A DNA stretch of 64,000 bases from Burkholderia ubonensis (GTDB taxonomy: Bacteria > Pseudomonadota > Gammaproteobacteria > Burkholderiales > Burkholderiaceae): positions 1 to 64,000 of the forward strand of contig NZ_CADFEB010000008.1 of NCBI RefSeq assembly GCF_902833085.1. Direction: 5' to 3'. The first letter of the stretch is position 1; each line of letters begins with the position of its first letter. The notes under the pieces are model-generated. The model did no database searches, was not told the DNA's origin, and saw only the letters and a list, made by a program, of their open reading frames with translations. Of this stretch, positions 47,638-56,779 are shown one piece after another. Made by a program: the position numbers and the translations under genes.

Positions 47638-49870
47638 CAAAAATCGCCTTGACTCCGCGGATCAAACTCCGCTGGAAGTGCGTGCTGCGATTGGAGAGAG
47701 TCGTAAAGCGTATCCAAATGACTCATGCATTCCTTGTGGCGCTGTTGTACACATGGGTTTCTTCTTCGACGGGTTTGGTCGTCATCGAGATTACGATGAA
47801 AAGACAACTTCGCGATACTCAAACATCTGCCGGCTTTGGGAAGCTCATCGAGATAACGAAGATCGGCGCCGAGAGCGGATGGTGAATCAGTTTTGGTACC
47901 CATTCTATTACTCCGGTCTCGGCACGGAGCTGAACAAGGAAGCCACCGATGGCTTGATCGTCTCTGCGATGTTTAAACTTGGAAACGAAGGCGTCAAGGC
48001 AGCAGGAGCGACTGCGGCTAGCGTCGGCAAGAACGTCACCGGACTGAACCGGCTCCCCATCAACCCGGAACGCGCCATCACGGATGCGGTCAAGAAGGGA
48101 TTTGCGGAATTTTCGTTCCGCCCGGTCGTGCAGTCCTTCCACGATCTGGTCGATTCGGTTAAATCCGCGCCGCGCAATATCGGTCGAGTGTTGCGCCTGC
48201 AGCGCGACAATCGCTGGCTCCGGCGTGGCCGCGCGGCGACTCGCGCGATGCTCTACGACGCGAAGAAGAACGTACTGTCGATCGGCTGGGGTGCCGCCAA
48301 GTCGGTGTTCTTGAATGTCGTCGTCGATTCGGTGCCTTGGTTCCGGGACAATCGTGCGATCGCGCGTGTATTGGGAACAGGTGTCGACGATCGATTGACG
48401 GCCGCGATGAACCAGTTTGAAAAGGCGATCGAAGACGTCAAGCTGAAGATGCCGAAGATCCAGCGGATTCAGGTATCCATCTTCGGCGCGGATCGCGGCT
48501 GCGTTCTCGCTCGGGCGCTGGCAAACGAACTGACTCGAAAATACAAGCACCCGAGTGACACGAAGCTGGCCTTCGTTGACCCGAAAGACCCCAATCACAC
48601 GGCTGTTCCGATCGAGATCAAGTTCCTTGGGTTGCTCGATGCCGTTTCTTCGTTGATGGAAGAAAACAAGGTACTGGGTATGGTGCCTGTTCTCGGCATG
48701 CTCAAGCAAAACTATGGAGATCGCGATCTATCGGTGCCGGCTTCGGTGCAGCGGTGCGTGCATTTTGCCGCGGCTCATGAACTGCGGTTCTACCAGCGGC
48801 TGGACAGTCTTGAGAACACGCGTGGCCTTCAGTACCTCTATCCCGGAACGAGTGAAGACATCACCGGAGGGGCGCCACCCGGAACGCTTGGCGCACGTGC
48901 GGAACTGCAACGCGTCGTTCTGCGCGACATGCTCAACGAGGCGGTCTCGCATGGTGTCGTGGTCGATACGATGGAAGACATGTTCAAGTTCAAGGGTGGG
49001 ACGTTCGCAAAATTCACACTTGCAACCCCCATCTCCGACGGCAACGCAACTTACAAAATCTGGGAACTGATCGGCGCATACCGCCAGATCGTTCCCTACG
49101 TCGCGCGTCTGAATTTCGTCGAGCACATGCAGGTATTCCTGCGCTGGATTGCGGTTCGCTATCAGTCTCCTGCGTTCCGCTCAACCGTGACGAGTCACTT
49201 CGACGGGCTCGCCGCCCGGCACCGTGAGCTTCTGAAGGAGCGCCGTGACGCCGAGGCGGCCTATCTTGCACTGCGCAACCAGCGGCCGCCGGTGGATGCC
49301 GTGACGCTTGGCAAGGCCTATGCGCGCTGGCAAAACGCGACGATGCCGGAGATGCTCGCCGGCCGCGACGCAGGTGTCGAGAAAGCGCGTCCATTCGTAG
49401 GTGTCTGGGAGCGTATCAAGGAGGAATCCGAAGAATTGATGCGGCGCGAATCCAGGCAATCCGCGCAGCAGAAATCGGCGGAATACATGCGCAAGGTGGC
49501 TCAAGACGGTTCATTGCCTTGGGACGCCGCCCCGGAGCTCAGCGCCACGATGATCGAGGCCATGATGATGACGCCCGAGCAGGAAGCGCTGCTGCAGGCA
49601 TGGAAGATGGGCGTGAGCGGCAAGCACCCGTTGCCGCCCAAAGTCATGGCGCTATTCGACCTGCTGGTTCACGACACGATGCTGACGAGCTGGCACGACC
49701 ACGTGCTGTCGTCGAACCTGTATTTCCAGACGCGCGCCATCGACACGTTCGGACGCAGCGATTACGTCGGCGAGGAGGAGAAGCGCAAGCGCGACGAAAA
49801 GCACGGAGAGCGTGTAAAGCAGATGAGCGACGCGATGGCGCCCGGCAGCCGATTGCCGGCGCGCTTCTGA
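47630..49870 (+). CDS. Tle1/DUF2235-like T6SS effector with altered nucleophile
   Basis: 746 aa from ATG 47630. N-terminal DUF2235 motif HMGFFFDGFGRHRD (residues 41-54). The expected alpha/beta-hydrolase elbow GFSRG appears as GADRG: residue 288 is Asp, codon GAT, where the catalytic Ser should be. Other triad candidates are kept: Asp337 in KFLGLLDAVSS and His383 in AAHELRF. The remaining 350 residues (GLQYLYPGTSEDITGGAPPG, IWELIGAYRQIVPYVARL, a charged helical tail) have no recognised domain. Tle1 enzymes are phospholipases that attack membranes of rival cells. Here activity is doubtful unless Asp or another residue acts as nucleophile. Context (vgrG, DUF4123, lipoproteins, PAAR) supports an effector role. 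Confidence 0.82.
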   Translation: MTDKNRLDSADQTPLEVRAAIGESRKAYPNDSCIPCGAVVHMGFFFDGFGRHRDYDEKTTSRYSNICRLWEAHRDNEDRRRERMVNQFWYPFYYSGLGTELNKEATDGLIVSAMFKLGNEGVKAAGATAASVGKNVTGLNRLPINPERAITDAVKKGFAEFSFRPVVQSFHDLVDSVKSAPRNIGRVLRLQRDNRWLRRGRAATRAMLYDAKKNVLSIGWGAAKSVFLNVVVDSVPWFRDNRAIARVLGTGVDDRLTAAMNQFEKAIEDVKLKMPKIQRIQVSIFGADRGCVLARALANELTRKYKHPSDTKLAFVDPKDPNHTAVPIEIKFLGLLDAVSSLMEENKVLGMVPVLGMLKQNYGDRDLSVPASVQRCVHFAAAHELRFYQRLDSLENTRGLQYLYPGTSEDITGGAPPGTLGARAELQRVVLRDMLNEAVSHGVVVDTMEDMFKFKGGTFAKFTLATPISDGNATYKIWELIGAYRQIVPYVARLNFVEHMQVFLRWIAVRYQSPAFRSTVTSHFDGLAARHRELLKERRDAEAAYLALRNQRPPVDAVTLGKAYARWQNATMPEMLAGRDAGVEKARPFVGVWERIKEESEELMRRESRQSAQQKSAEYMRKVAQDGSLPWDAAPELSATMIEAMMMTPEQEALLQAWKMGVSGKHPLPPKVMALFDLLVHDTMLTSWHDHVLSSNLYFQTRAIDTFGRSDYVGEEEKRKRDEKHGERVKQMSDAMAPGSRLPARF

Positions 49871-49933
49871 CCACACTTCTATCGTTCGTCGCCATACCGC
49901 GGCGGCGATGCCGGTTTTATTCGGGGGATATCC

Positions 49934-50191
49934 ATGGCAGGCATCATTCGGGTTGGCGATAGCCATACCGGTGGCGGCACCGTAACGGCCGGCTCGGCCA
50001 CGCGATTTTTCATGAACCGTTCAGTGGCTCGCCTGCACGATCCGGTGACTTGTCCTCGGCACGGCGACAACCGTATCGCAACCGCGACCTCGGGGGCCTT
50101 CGATGACGGCCGAGAAGTCGCCCAGCACGACGATTTGTGCGAGTGCGGTTGCCGGCTGATTTCTTCGCTTCCGAACAGCGGGCGCCGCTAA
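49934..50191 (+). CDS. PAAR-domain T6SS spike-tip protein
   Basis: 85 aa. Begins MAGIIRVGDSHTGGGTV with PAAR repeats, VARLHDPVTCPRHGDNRI and a Cys/His set (C56-like CPRHG, CECGC) that would bind Zn at the tip. It sharpens the VgrG spike. GGGGGA lies before the ATG. It follows the effector by 63 bp. Confidence 0.92.
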   Translation: MAGIIRVGDSHTGGGTVTAGSATRFFMNRSVARLHDPVTCPRHGDNRIATATSGAFDDGREVAQHDDLCECGCRLISSLPNSGRR

Positions 50192-50194
50192 GCC

Positions 50195-51475
50195 ATGGCG
50201 CTGGATTTCTCGAAGCTGCCGCCTGAAAAACCGGTTCCTGACAAGCCGCCATCGCGCTTCCTGTGGACCGTGGTTTTCCTGGTTCTGACCTTGCTCGGCG
50301 TGTTTGCAGTGCTGCTGCTTTGGCCGGCCGGGGAATCGACACGTACGCCGTGGTTCTGGATCAGCGTCACGCTCTATCCGGCAGGGTTCGCGGCGTTCGT
50401 CGTGTCACGGCCCTACAGCATGTACGAGGGGCGGCGTCTCGCTGCGCAGGCCTGGAATGCCGCGTGCAAGCAATGTGCGGAACTTGCCTTCGCCAGGGAA
50501 AGTGTCCCGGTACTCGTTCTGGGGGCCACCATTCGCGTAACCGGAAGCGACGTGGAAAACGAGGTTGAAGATATCGTCGACGGAACCTTGGTGCTGGATG
50601 CAAAAGCATCCGATCACGAGGAGAGCCAATCGACCACCGCGCGCTGGTTCCAGCCTATCGAGGCGGGCCTTTCTGCGGATGACCCGGAGCGTCAGGCAAT
50701 CGTTCTCGAATGGCTTTACGACCGCTTGCTGGCCGACCTGAGCGCATCGATTGCGGCACTTCCGGTGGAACTGCCGCTGCGTGTGCTGCTCGATATATCA
50801 GGCTACGCCGGAGACGCCGATGCGGTCGAGCTCTGGCGCACGAAATGGAAGAGTCGCAAACTGCGGGCGGCCGATGCCAGCCGGGCGCCGATAGCGCTCG
50901 ATCTGATGACGATCGATGCATGGCTGGATGATGAGAATGGGCCACTCAGCCGAAGTGCGTTGCTTCTCGTATCCGTGACACTGAGCAATGTGATCGACGA
51001 GCCGCCTGTGGACGGCATGTCGGAGGCCGGTGTTGGATTGTTGCTCACTTCAGGCGCGGTCGTATCGCGATTCGAGTTGCAATCCATCGCGGCTTTGCAT
51101 AGGCCGTTGAACTCGGCTAACGGGAATCTGGATCATGCCCTGACTTATGCGCTTCGCTGGGGAAGCGTTGATCTCAGTGACGTGGGAGCACTCTGGATAA
51201 GCGGATTTGATGGGGACTCCATCGGGCCTCTGCATGCATCGCTAAGCCATGTGGATCAAGGCAGGAAGCGCGACGACGCGATACCGGAATTCGATCTGGA
51301 CCGGACAGCAGGGCACGCAGGCCCCTCATCCGGTTGGCTCGCAGCGGCCTGTGCGTTGCACCAAACCCAACAGTCGTCGACACCGCAGTTGATAGCGCAA
51401 CGTCTCGAAGACCGTACGTTCGTCGCCGTGACGACTATCGACAGCGAATCAAAGAATGAGCGCGCATTGGCATGA
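50195..51475 (+). CDS. Uncharacterised T6SS-linked inner-membrane protein
   Basis: 426 aa. Two N-terminal membrane segments (FLWTVVFLVLTLLGVFAVLL and WFWISVTLYPAGFAAFVV), then a soluble region of about 350 residues with no recognised motif. It starts 3 bp after the PAAR stop and overlaps tssM by 4 nt (ATGA), so it is cotranslated with the membrane-complex gene. A role in assembling TssM or replacing a missing TssM function is plausible but unproven. Confidence 0.75.
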   Translation: MALDFSKLPPEKPVPDKPPSRFLWTVVFLVLTLLGVFAVLLLWPAGESTRTPWFWISVTLYPAGFAAFVVSRPYSMYEGRRLAAQAWNAACKQCAELAFARESVPVLVLGATIRVTGSDVENEVEDIVDGTLVLDAKASDHEESQSTTARWFQPIEAGLSADDPERQAIVLEWLYDRLLADLSASIAALPVELPLRVLLDISGYAGDADAVELWRTKWKSRKLRAADASRAPIALDLMTIDAWLDDENGPLSRSALLLVSVTLSNVIDEPPVDGMSEAGVGLLLTSGAVVSRFELQSIAALHRPLNSANGNLDHALTYALRWGSVDLSDVGALWISGFDGDSIGPLHASLSHVDQGRKRDDAIPEFDLDRTAGHAGPSSGWLAAACALHQTQQSSTPQLIAQRLEDRTFVAVTTIDSESKNERALA

Positions 51476-54400
51476 ACCGGAAATTCAAAATCGATCTTTT
51501 CGGATCCATTCTCGTTGTCGCTCTACCCGGGATGCTGATCTGGAAGCAGCCTCAATGGGTTGGCCTGTCTACATCAGAGCGTGGACCGGCTATAGCCGCG
51601 CTGTGCGTTGCATTCGTGATTCTGCTGCTTGTCTTCAGCTACAGTGATTCGTCGCGAGCTGCCGTTGCGTGGCGCGCGGTTCAACAATGGCTGCGTGACC
51701 GCGGCCACAGCCCATTTTCCGCTTCGAGCGGCAAACAAGTTGGCGATGCGCGGGATCGAGCGGAGAAGCTCAAGCGTGCGTTGATCGAGCGCCATGGCTG
51801 GTTATGGCGCTATCGCGAGCGGTGGGTGCTGATCGCCGGCGACGAGCCTCTCGTCAGGCGGCTGGCGCCGGGCATAGTCGAAACCGGTTATGCGATCACC
51901 GGTGACGTGGTTTTGCTGTATGCAAGGCAAATGTCCGACACGCTCGATACCGAGTGGCTTGAGCATATTCGCCGCCTGCGTCGCCATCGTCCGATCGACG
52001 CGATCGTAGCCGTGACGCGTAACCGCCGCTCTGCAGGCCGGTCGTTCGACGCCGACGAACTTGCTCAGCGGCTCGCCCGCCACGCGCGCGCCCTGCGTTG
52101 GGCCGCGCCCGCCTATCTGCTCAATGTCACGGATTTCGGCGGCGCATCACCGGATTCGGACGAAGCCACCGGTTTCACCTGGTCGAACGCGCAGGTGAAC
52201 GCAGACGACATCGACGAGTCGCTGCAAGCGCTTTCCGGAAACCTCGCCGAAGCAGGCGTCGTACGCCTCGCCAACAATACACAAGACCGCTATCCCGCTG
52301 AACTGTCGCAGCATATTGAAAATATCCGCAGCGCGCTTTCGAATCTCGTGCTGCAAACCACCCAATCCCGTATCTGGAAACACGCAATCCACGGCCTCCT
52401 GTTCGCTCCGTTGTTCAAGGAGCGGGAGCTGGCGCCTCCGTCGTCCGGCGAGACGAGCGACGACGAACCGCCTCTCGCCCCTCAACATCGAACGATCTGG
52501 CAAACCGTCGCCGAGCACAGCCGCAAGGTTGACGGTCGCCGCGTTGGCTTCTCACTGTCGACCACGGCCGCCTGGGCAACCACCGCGCTGATCGGCTGCT
52601 GGATGGCCGGCACGATGCTGTCCGGATTCGTGAACCGCGGAACGATCGAAAGCGCGGCCGACGCGGTCGCAATACTGTCCACCGTGCAGAACCGCACGCA
52701 AGCCATGCAAGCGCTTGACGGCCTTGATCGACAGATCGATACGCTGGAAATCCATCGGCGCGACGGCGCACCCTTGACGTCACGTTTCGGCCTGAACCGC
52801 GACGGCGCGCTGCTCGACGCGCTATGGCCGAGCTACACCGTGGCCGCGAACCGCATCCTCGTTACGCCGATCCGCGAGAAGCTCGAACAACGCCTGCATC
52901 AACTCGCGTCATTGTCGGACGCCGAGATCGCCAGCGGCGGTAATACGCAGGTACAGGCCGCCTACGACACGCTCAAGGCCTACATGATGCTGGCCAAGCC
53001 CGAGCGCGCCATGGCCGCCTTCCTGACGCCGGAACTCGTGGCGACGGCCGCGCCCGCTCGTCCGAACGACTCGCCGTTATCGCCGGGCGCTTGGGAAGAC
53101 CTCCGCCGGCAGACGATCGCATTCTTCGCCAATCACCTGGGCCAACGTAAGTTACCTGCCATTACTCCGGATCTCGGACTCGTCGCTTCAACGCGCCAGA
53201 CGGTCATCGGTGTGCGTGGCATTCAGAACTCGACCGACGCGGTTTATCAACAAATCCTCGACGACGCGACGCCGAAGTATCCGCCAGTGTCGCTCGCCAC
53301 GCTGCTAGGCGATACGACCAGTCGGGGGCTGTTCAATACGACGGCGACCGTTCCCGGCGTGTTTACGCGCGCGGCGTGGGATGAGCGGATTTCGAAGGCG
53401 ATCGACGACGCGAGCGGGCAGCACAACGCGGCAGGCGATTGGGTGCTCTCGGACGCGAAAACCGGCAAGCAGGCTCCGCCGACGCTGAAAGCCGAACTCC
53501 GCCAGCGCTACTTCGACGATTACGCACGGGCCTGGGGGCAGTTCCTCAATAGCCTGCGCTGGCAACAGGCGCCGACGCTGTCGGCGACGGCCGATCAGTT
53601 GACGCTGCTGGGCGACGCGCAACGCTCGCCGCTCGTCGCGTTGATGAACGCGATCATTTACCAGGCCGGAGCGGGCGCGACGGCGCAATCTTTGTCGGAC
53701 ACCCTGATCAGCAAGGCTCAACAAATCGTCGGCGCCGACGAGAAAGATCCGTCGAAGCAGGTCCAACCTCAGTTCGCGCCGCTGGCGGCCGCATTCGGGC
53801 CGATCCTGCGCTTGACCGGCAGCGATCTGGTTTCAGTCACGCCCGCCGCCGGCAAGGCGGCCGTACAGTTGGCCGCAACGGGCGACCTGAGTCTTGCCCG
53901 CTATCTCGAGCGGGTGACGGCCATGCGGCTCAAGGCATCCCAGATCGTTTCGAACGCTGATCCGGATGCGATGGCGCGGCTGGCCGCACAATCAGTTCTG
54001 CAGGGCAAAACGTCCGACATTGCCGACAGCCGTGACTATGCGAGCCGCCTGGCAGCGAGCCTCGGCGAGCAATGGTCGGGTTTCGGCGAGCTGTTCCGCG
54101 CACCGTTCGATCAGGCCTGGCAGGTTGTCGTGCGACCGGCTGCGTCGAGTCTGAACGAAATCTGGAGCACCGCAATCGCGGCCGACTGGAACAAGACGTT
54201 CGGCGGCCGGTATCCGTTTGCGGACTCCGACAACGACGCATCGCTTCCTGAAATGGCGCGCTTCATGCGGCCGGACAATGGCGTGATCACGCAATTCGTG
54301 GCGACCCAGCTCGCCGGCGTCGTCGAACGGCAAGGCGACCGCTGGGTCGTCGCGCAGGGTGCGAACCACGGCGCGCTGACGATCGATCCGGCGTTCCTGT

Positions 54401-55182
54401 CCGGACTGAACAAGCTCACGCGCATCGCAACCGTGCTGTTCCCGGCCGGTGACGCGCGCGTGCGTTACGAGTTGCAGGCCGTGCAGACGCCGGGCGTTAC
54501 CGACATGAAGTTCGTGCTGTCCGGACGCGAACTGCACTATTTCAACCAGAAGCAGGAGTGGGTGCCGTTCGAGTGGCCGGGCCAGTCGCTCGAAAACCTG
54601 TCGCACATCGAATGGCAGACCGAGCAGGGCGGCTTGCGTACCGCGCTCGATTCACAGGGCCGGTTCGGCCTGATCCGGCTGCTGGAGCGTGCGAAGGTGT
54701 CGCAGCAGGATAACGCGCGCTATTTGCTGACCTGGACGCCGGACACGAGTCAGGGGATTCCGCTCAAGGTTCAACTACGCAGCGAAGCGGGGGCCGGGCC
54801 TCTCGACGTGCTTCAGCTGCGCAATTTTTCACTGCCGAAGCGGGTATTCGTGACGGGGGCGGCAACGGGCGGTCCCAATCTCTCCGCTATCAATCCGCCG
54901 CCGCTGCCGCCGTCGGCGATCGCGGCGGCGCAACATGCTGCGGTGCCGTTACCGCCGGGCCTTCCCGGCGGATTGGCGGTATCGGGCAACGTGCCGTCGG
55001 CCGCGGCAGCCAAGGAAATCGCTCAACCAACCGCGCGCGGTGCTGTCATGGACGCGACGTCACCGAAGAACACACAGCCGCGTGCAACATCATCATTGAC
55101 GACGACTTCCGCGTCGGCAGAGCCATTGTCCACGCCGTTCGGACACGCGTTGCGGCTGTTGGGCGACGTATTGGTTTATTGA
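51472..55182 (+). CDS. tssM: TssM (IcmF family) lacking a Walker A motif
   Basis: 1236 aa. Two N-terminal membrane spans (SILVVALPGMLIW; IAALCVAFVILLLVFSYS), a third near 365 (STTAAWATTALIGCWMAGTM) and a large periplasmic region ending in the TssM C-terminal beta-domain (MKFVLSGRELHYFNQKQEWV, FEWPG). Where ATP-binding TssM proteins have a P-loop this one reads WVLIAGDEPLVRRL (residues 118-131), so it cannot bind nucleotide in the usual way. The last 130 residues form a Pro/Ala-rich tail. Forms the trans-envelope channel with TssL and TssJ. Confidence 0.95.
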   Translation: MNRKFKIDLFGSILVVALPGMLIWKQPQWVGLSTSERGPAIAALCVAFVILLLVFSYSDSSRAAVAWRAVQQWLRDRGHSPFSASSGKQVGDARDRAEKLKRALIERHGWLWRYRERWVLIAGDEPLVRRLAPGIVETGYAITGDVVLLYARQMSDTLDTEWLEHIRRLRRHRPIDAIVAVTRNRRSAGRSFDADELAQRLARHARALRWAAPAYLLNVTDFGGASPDSDEATGFTWSNAQVNADDIDESLQALSGNLAEAGVVRLANNTQDRYPAELSQHIENIRSALSNLVLQTTQSRIWKHAIHGLLFAPLFKERELAPPSSGETSDDEPPLAPQHRTIWQTVAEHSRKVDGRRVGFSLSTTAAWATTALIGCWMAGTMLSGFVNRGTIESAADAVAILSTVQNRTQAMQALDGLDRQIDTLEIHRRDGAPLTSRFGLNRDGALLDALWPSYTVAANRILVTPIREKLEQRLHQLASLSDAEIASGGNTQVQAAYDTLKAYMMLAKPERAMAAFLTPELVATAAPARPNDSPLSPGAWEDLRRQTIAFFANHLGQRKLPAITPDLGLVASTRQTVIGVRGIQNSTDAVYQQILDDATPKYPPVSLATLLGDTTSRGLFNTTATVPGVFTRAAWDERISKAIDDASGQHNAAGDWVLSDAKTGKQAPPTLKAELRQRYFDDYARAWGQFLNSLRWQQAPTLSATADQLTLLGDAQRSPLVALMNAIIYQAGAGATAQSLSDTLISKAQQIVGADEKDPSKQVQPQFAPLAAAFGPILRLTGSDLVSVTPAAGKAAVQLAATGDLSLARYLERVTAMRLKASQIVSNADPDAMARLAAQSVLQGKTSDIADSRDYASRLAASLGEQWSGFGELFRAPFDQAWQVVVRPAASSLNEIWSTAIAADWNKTFGGRYPFADSDNDASLPEMARFMRPDNGVITQFVATQLAGVVERQGDRWVVAQGANHGALTIDPAFLSGLNKLTRIATVLFPAGDARVRYELQAVQTPGVTDMKFVLSGRELHYFNQKQEWVPFEWPGQSLENLSHIEWQTEQGGLRTALDSQGRFGLIRLLERAKVSQQDNARYLLTWTPDTSQGIPLKVQLRSEAGAGPLDVLQLRNFSLPKRVFVTGAATGGPNLSAINPPPLPPSAIAAAQHAAVPLPPGLPGGLAVSGNVPSAAAAKEIAQPTARGAVMDATSPKNTQPRATSSLTTTSASAEPLSTPFGHALRLLGDVLVY

Positions 55183-55190
55183 GGTCACCC

Positions 55191-56771
55191 ATGACGCTTG
55201 CAAATTTTGTCAAAACGCTCGTCGGCGGGAATCGCGACGATTCCCTAAAAAAAGCGCGGCTCGACGCGTGGGATGCATGGCTGCAACCACTCGCGGGCGA
55301 CTCCGGCGTCGGTCGCGATCCCGGCTACGAGGACGCGTTCTTCGAACTGCGGGATGAAACGCAAAAGCTCTCCGGCATTGACGACGGACTGATCGTCCGA
55401 TCTTGCGAGCAGCTGATCAAGGAAACCGGAAAGGATCTGCGCCTGGCCGGCTACTACGCGTTCGCCCGGCTGAGGCAGGATGGGCCCGCCGGTTTTGCGG
55501 ACGCACTCGAATTGGCTGCCGCGCTCGTCGACCGATTCGGCGAGGCCATGCTGCCCGCTCGCGCCGAGGCGAAGAAGGGCGCACTCGAGATGCTGGCGAC
55601 GACGCGCATGCTCGATCTGCTCGACAGCCGCGGCGCGTTCGCGCCGGCCGATCTCGAGCGGGCGCTCGCCGCGCTCGATGTGTTGTCGGCCGACATGGCT
55701 ACCTGGCCTGAAGCCGCGCGCCCGAACCTCCAGCCACTCGTTTCCCGGTTCGCGCGCAACGATGAATCCGCACGGAACACGGCCCCGGAGCCGGTGACGT
55801 CGTCTACTGCGACGTCTCACGCTTCGTCGGACGCAATCGCGTCGACGCGCGACCTGCTGGATCAGGCGCGCAGGATGGCGGTGTGGCTACGCGATCAGGA
55901 AAACGGCTATCTGCCCTCGGTTCGACTCGTGCGCAGCGTCCGCTGGGACACGCTGCACGAGGTTCCGCCGGCGGATGTCGCGGGCCGGACGCGTCTCGTG
56001 CCGCCGCGCAGCGAGTTACGCCAGCAGATGAAGCGGCTCATGCTGCAAAAGCAGTGGCACGAACTGCTCGAACGCGTAGAGGGTGCGTTCATGGAGGGCG
56101 TGAATCACTTGTGGTTCGACCTGCAGTACTTCCAGCACGTCGCGCTCGATCACGTCGGCGCGCCGTACAGCACTTGGCGCGAGTTGCTGCGGGCGGATTT
56201 CGCGCTGTTCCTCGAACGGTTGCCCGACATCGAGCGGCTGGCATTCAACGACGGCACGCCGTTCGCCGACGACACAACGCTCGAATGGATCGCGCGGCAT
56301 GCCGTCGTGCGCGACCTCGACGCGGGCGAGGCCGTTGCGCCGCTTCCGGTGTCGGCCGAAAGCGTTGGCGATGCCGCAGGCGACTGGCCGGAAATCGAGG
56401 CGCAGGCGCGCGAGCTGGCTGCGCGCGAAGGTGTCGAGGCTGCTTTCGCATGGCTTGAAGCGCTTCCTGGCATGAGGACCGATCGCCATCGCTACCTGCA
56501 GCGGCTCGTGATGGCGCGCCTCGCCGATCATTCCGGCCGGCCTGATACGGCGCTCGCGCTGCTTGCGGAACTTGACGTGTCGTCCCGATCGCTGCCGCTG
56601 ACGCGCTGGGAGCCGGCGCTGGTCTTCGAGGTCAAGCAGCAGCTGGTCCGGGCGTTGAAGGCAACGAGCAACCGCAAGGATGCCGACAAACCGGCGCTCG
56701 CACGCCGCATCGTCGAATTGCAGGCCGAACTGACCGTGCTCGATCCTGCCCGCGCGCTGACTCTTTCGTAA
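55191..56771 (+). CDS. tssA: TssA, T6SS cap/baseplate assembly protein
   Basis: 526 aa from ATG 55191, with GAGG 6 nt upstream. N-terminal ImpA-type domain (YEDAFFELRDETQKLSGIDD, CEQLIKETGKDLRLAGYYAF), a low-complexity linker near 190-215, and a VasJ-type C-terminal part (WDTLHEVPPADVAGRTRLVP, LLERVEGAFMEGVNHLWFDL, YSTWRELLRADFALFLERLP). It coordinates tube and sheath polymerisation. Follows tssM by 8 bp. Confidence 0.94.
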   Translation: MTLANFVKTLVGGNRDDSLKKARLDAWDAWLQPLAGDSGVGRDPGYEDAFFELRDETQKLSGIDDGLIVRSCEQLIKETGKDLRLAGYYAFARLRQDGPAGFADALELAAALVDRFGEAMLPARAEAKKGALEMLATTRMLDLLDSRGAFAPADLERALAALDVLSADMATWPEAARPNLQPLVSRFARNDESARNTAPEPVTSSTATSHASSDAIASTRDLLDQARRMAVWLRDQENGYLPSVRLVRSVRWDTLHEVPPADVAGRTRLVPPRSELRQQMKRLMLQKQWHELLERVEGAFMEGVNHLWFDLQYFQHVALDHVGAPYSTWRELLRADFALFLERLPDIERLAFNDGTPFADDTTLEWIARHAVVRDLDAGEAVAPLPVSAESVGDAAGDWPEIEAQARELAAREGVEAAFAWLEALPGMRTDRHRYLQRLVMARLADHSGRPDTALALLAELDVSSRSLPLTRWEPALVFEVKQQLVRALKATSNRKDADKPALARRIVELQAELTVLDPARALTLS

Positions 56772-56779
56772 CGTATTCA

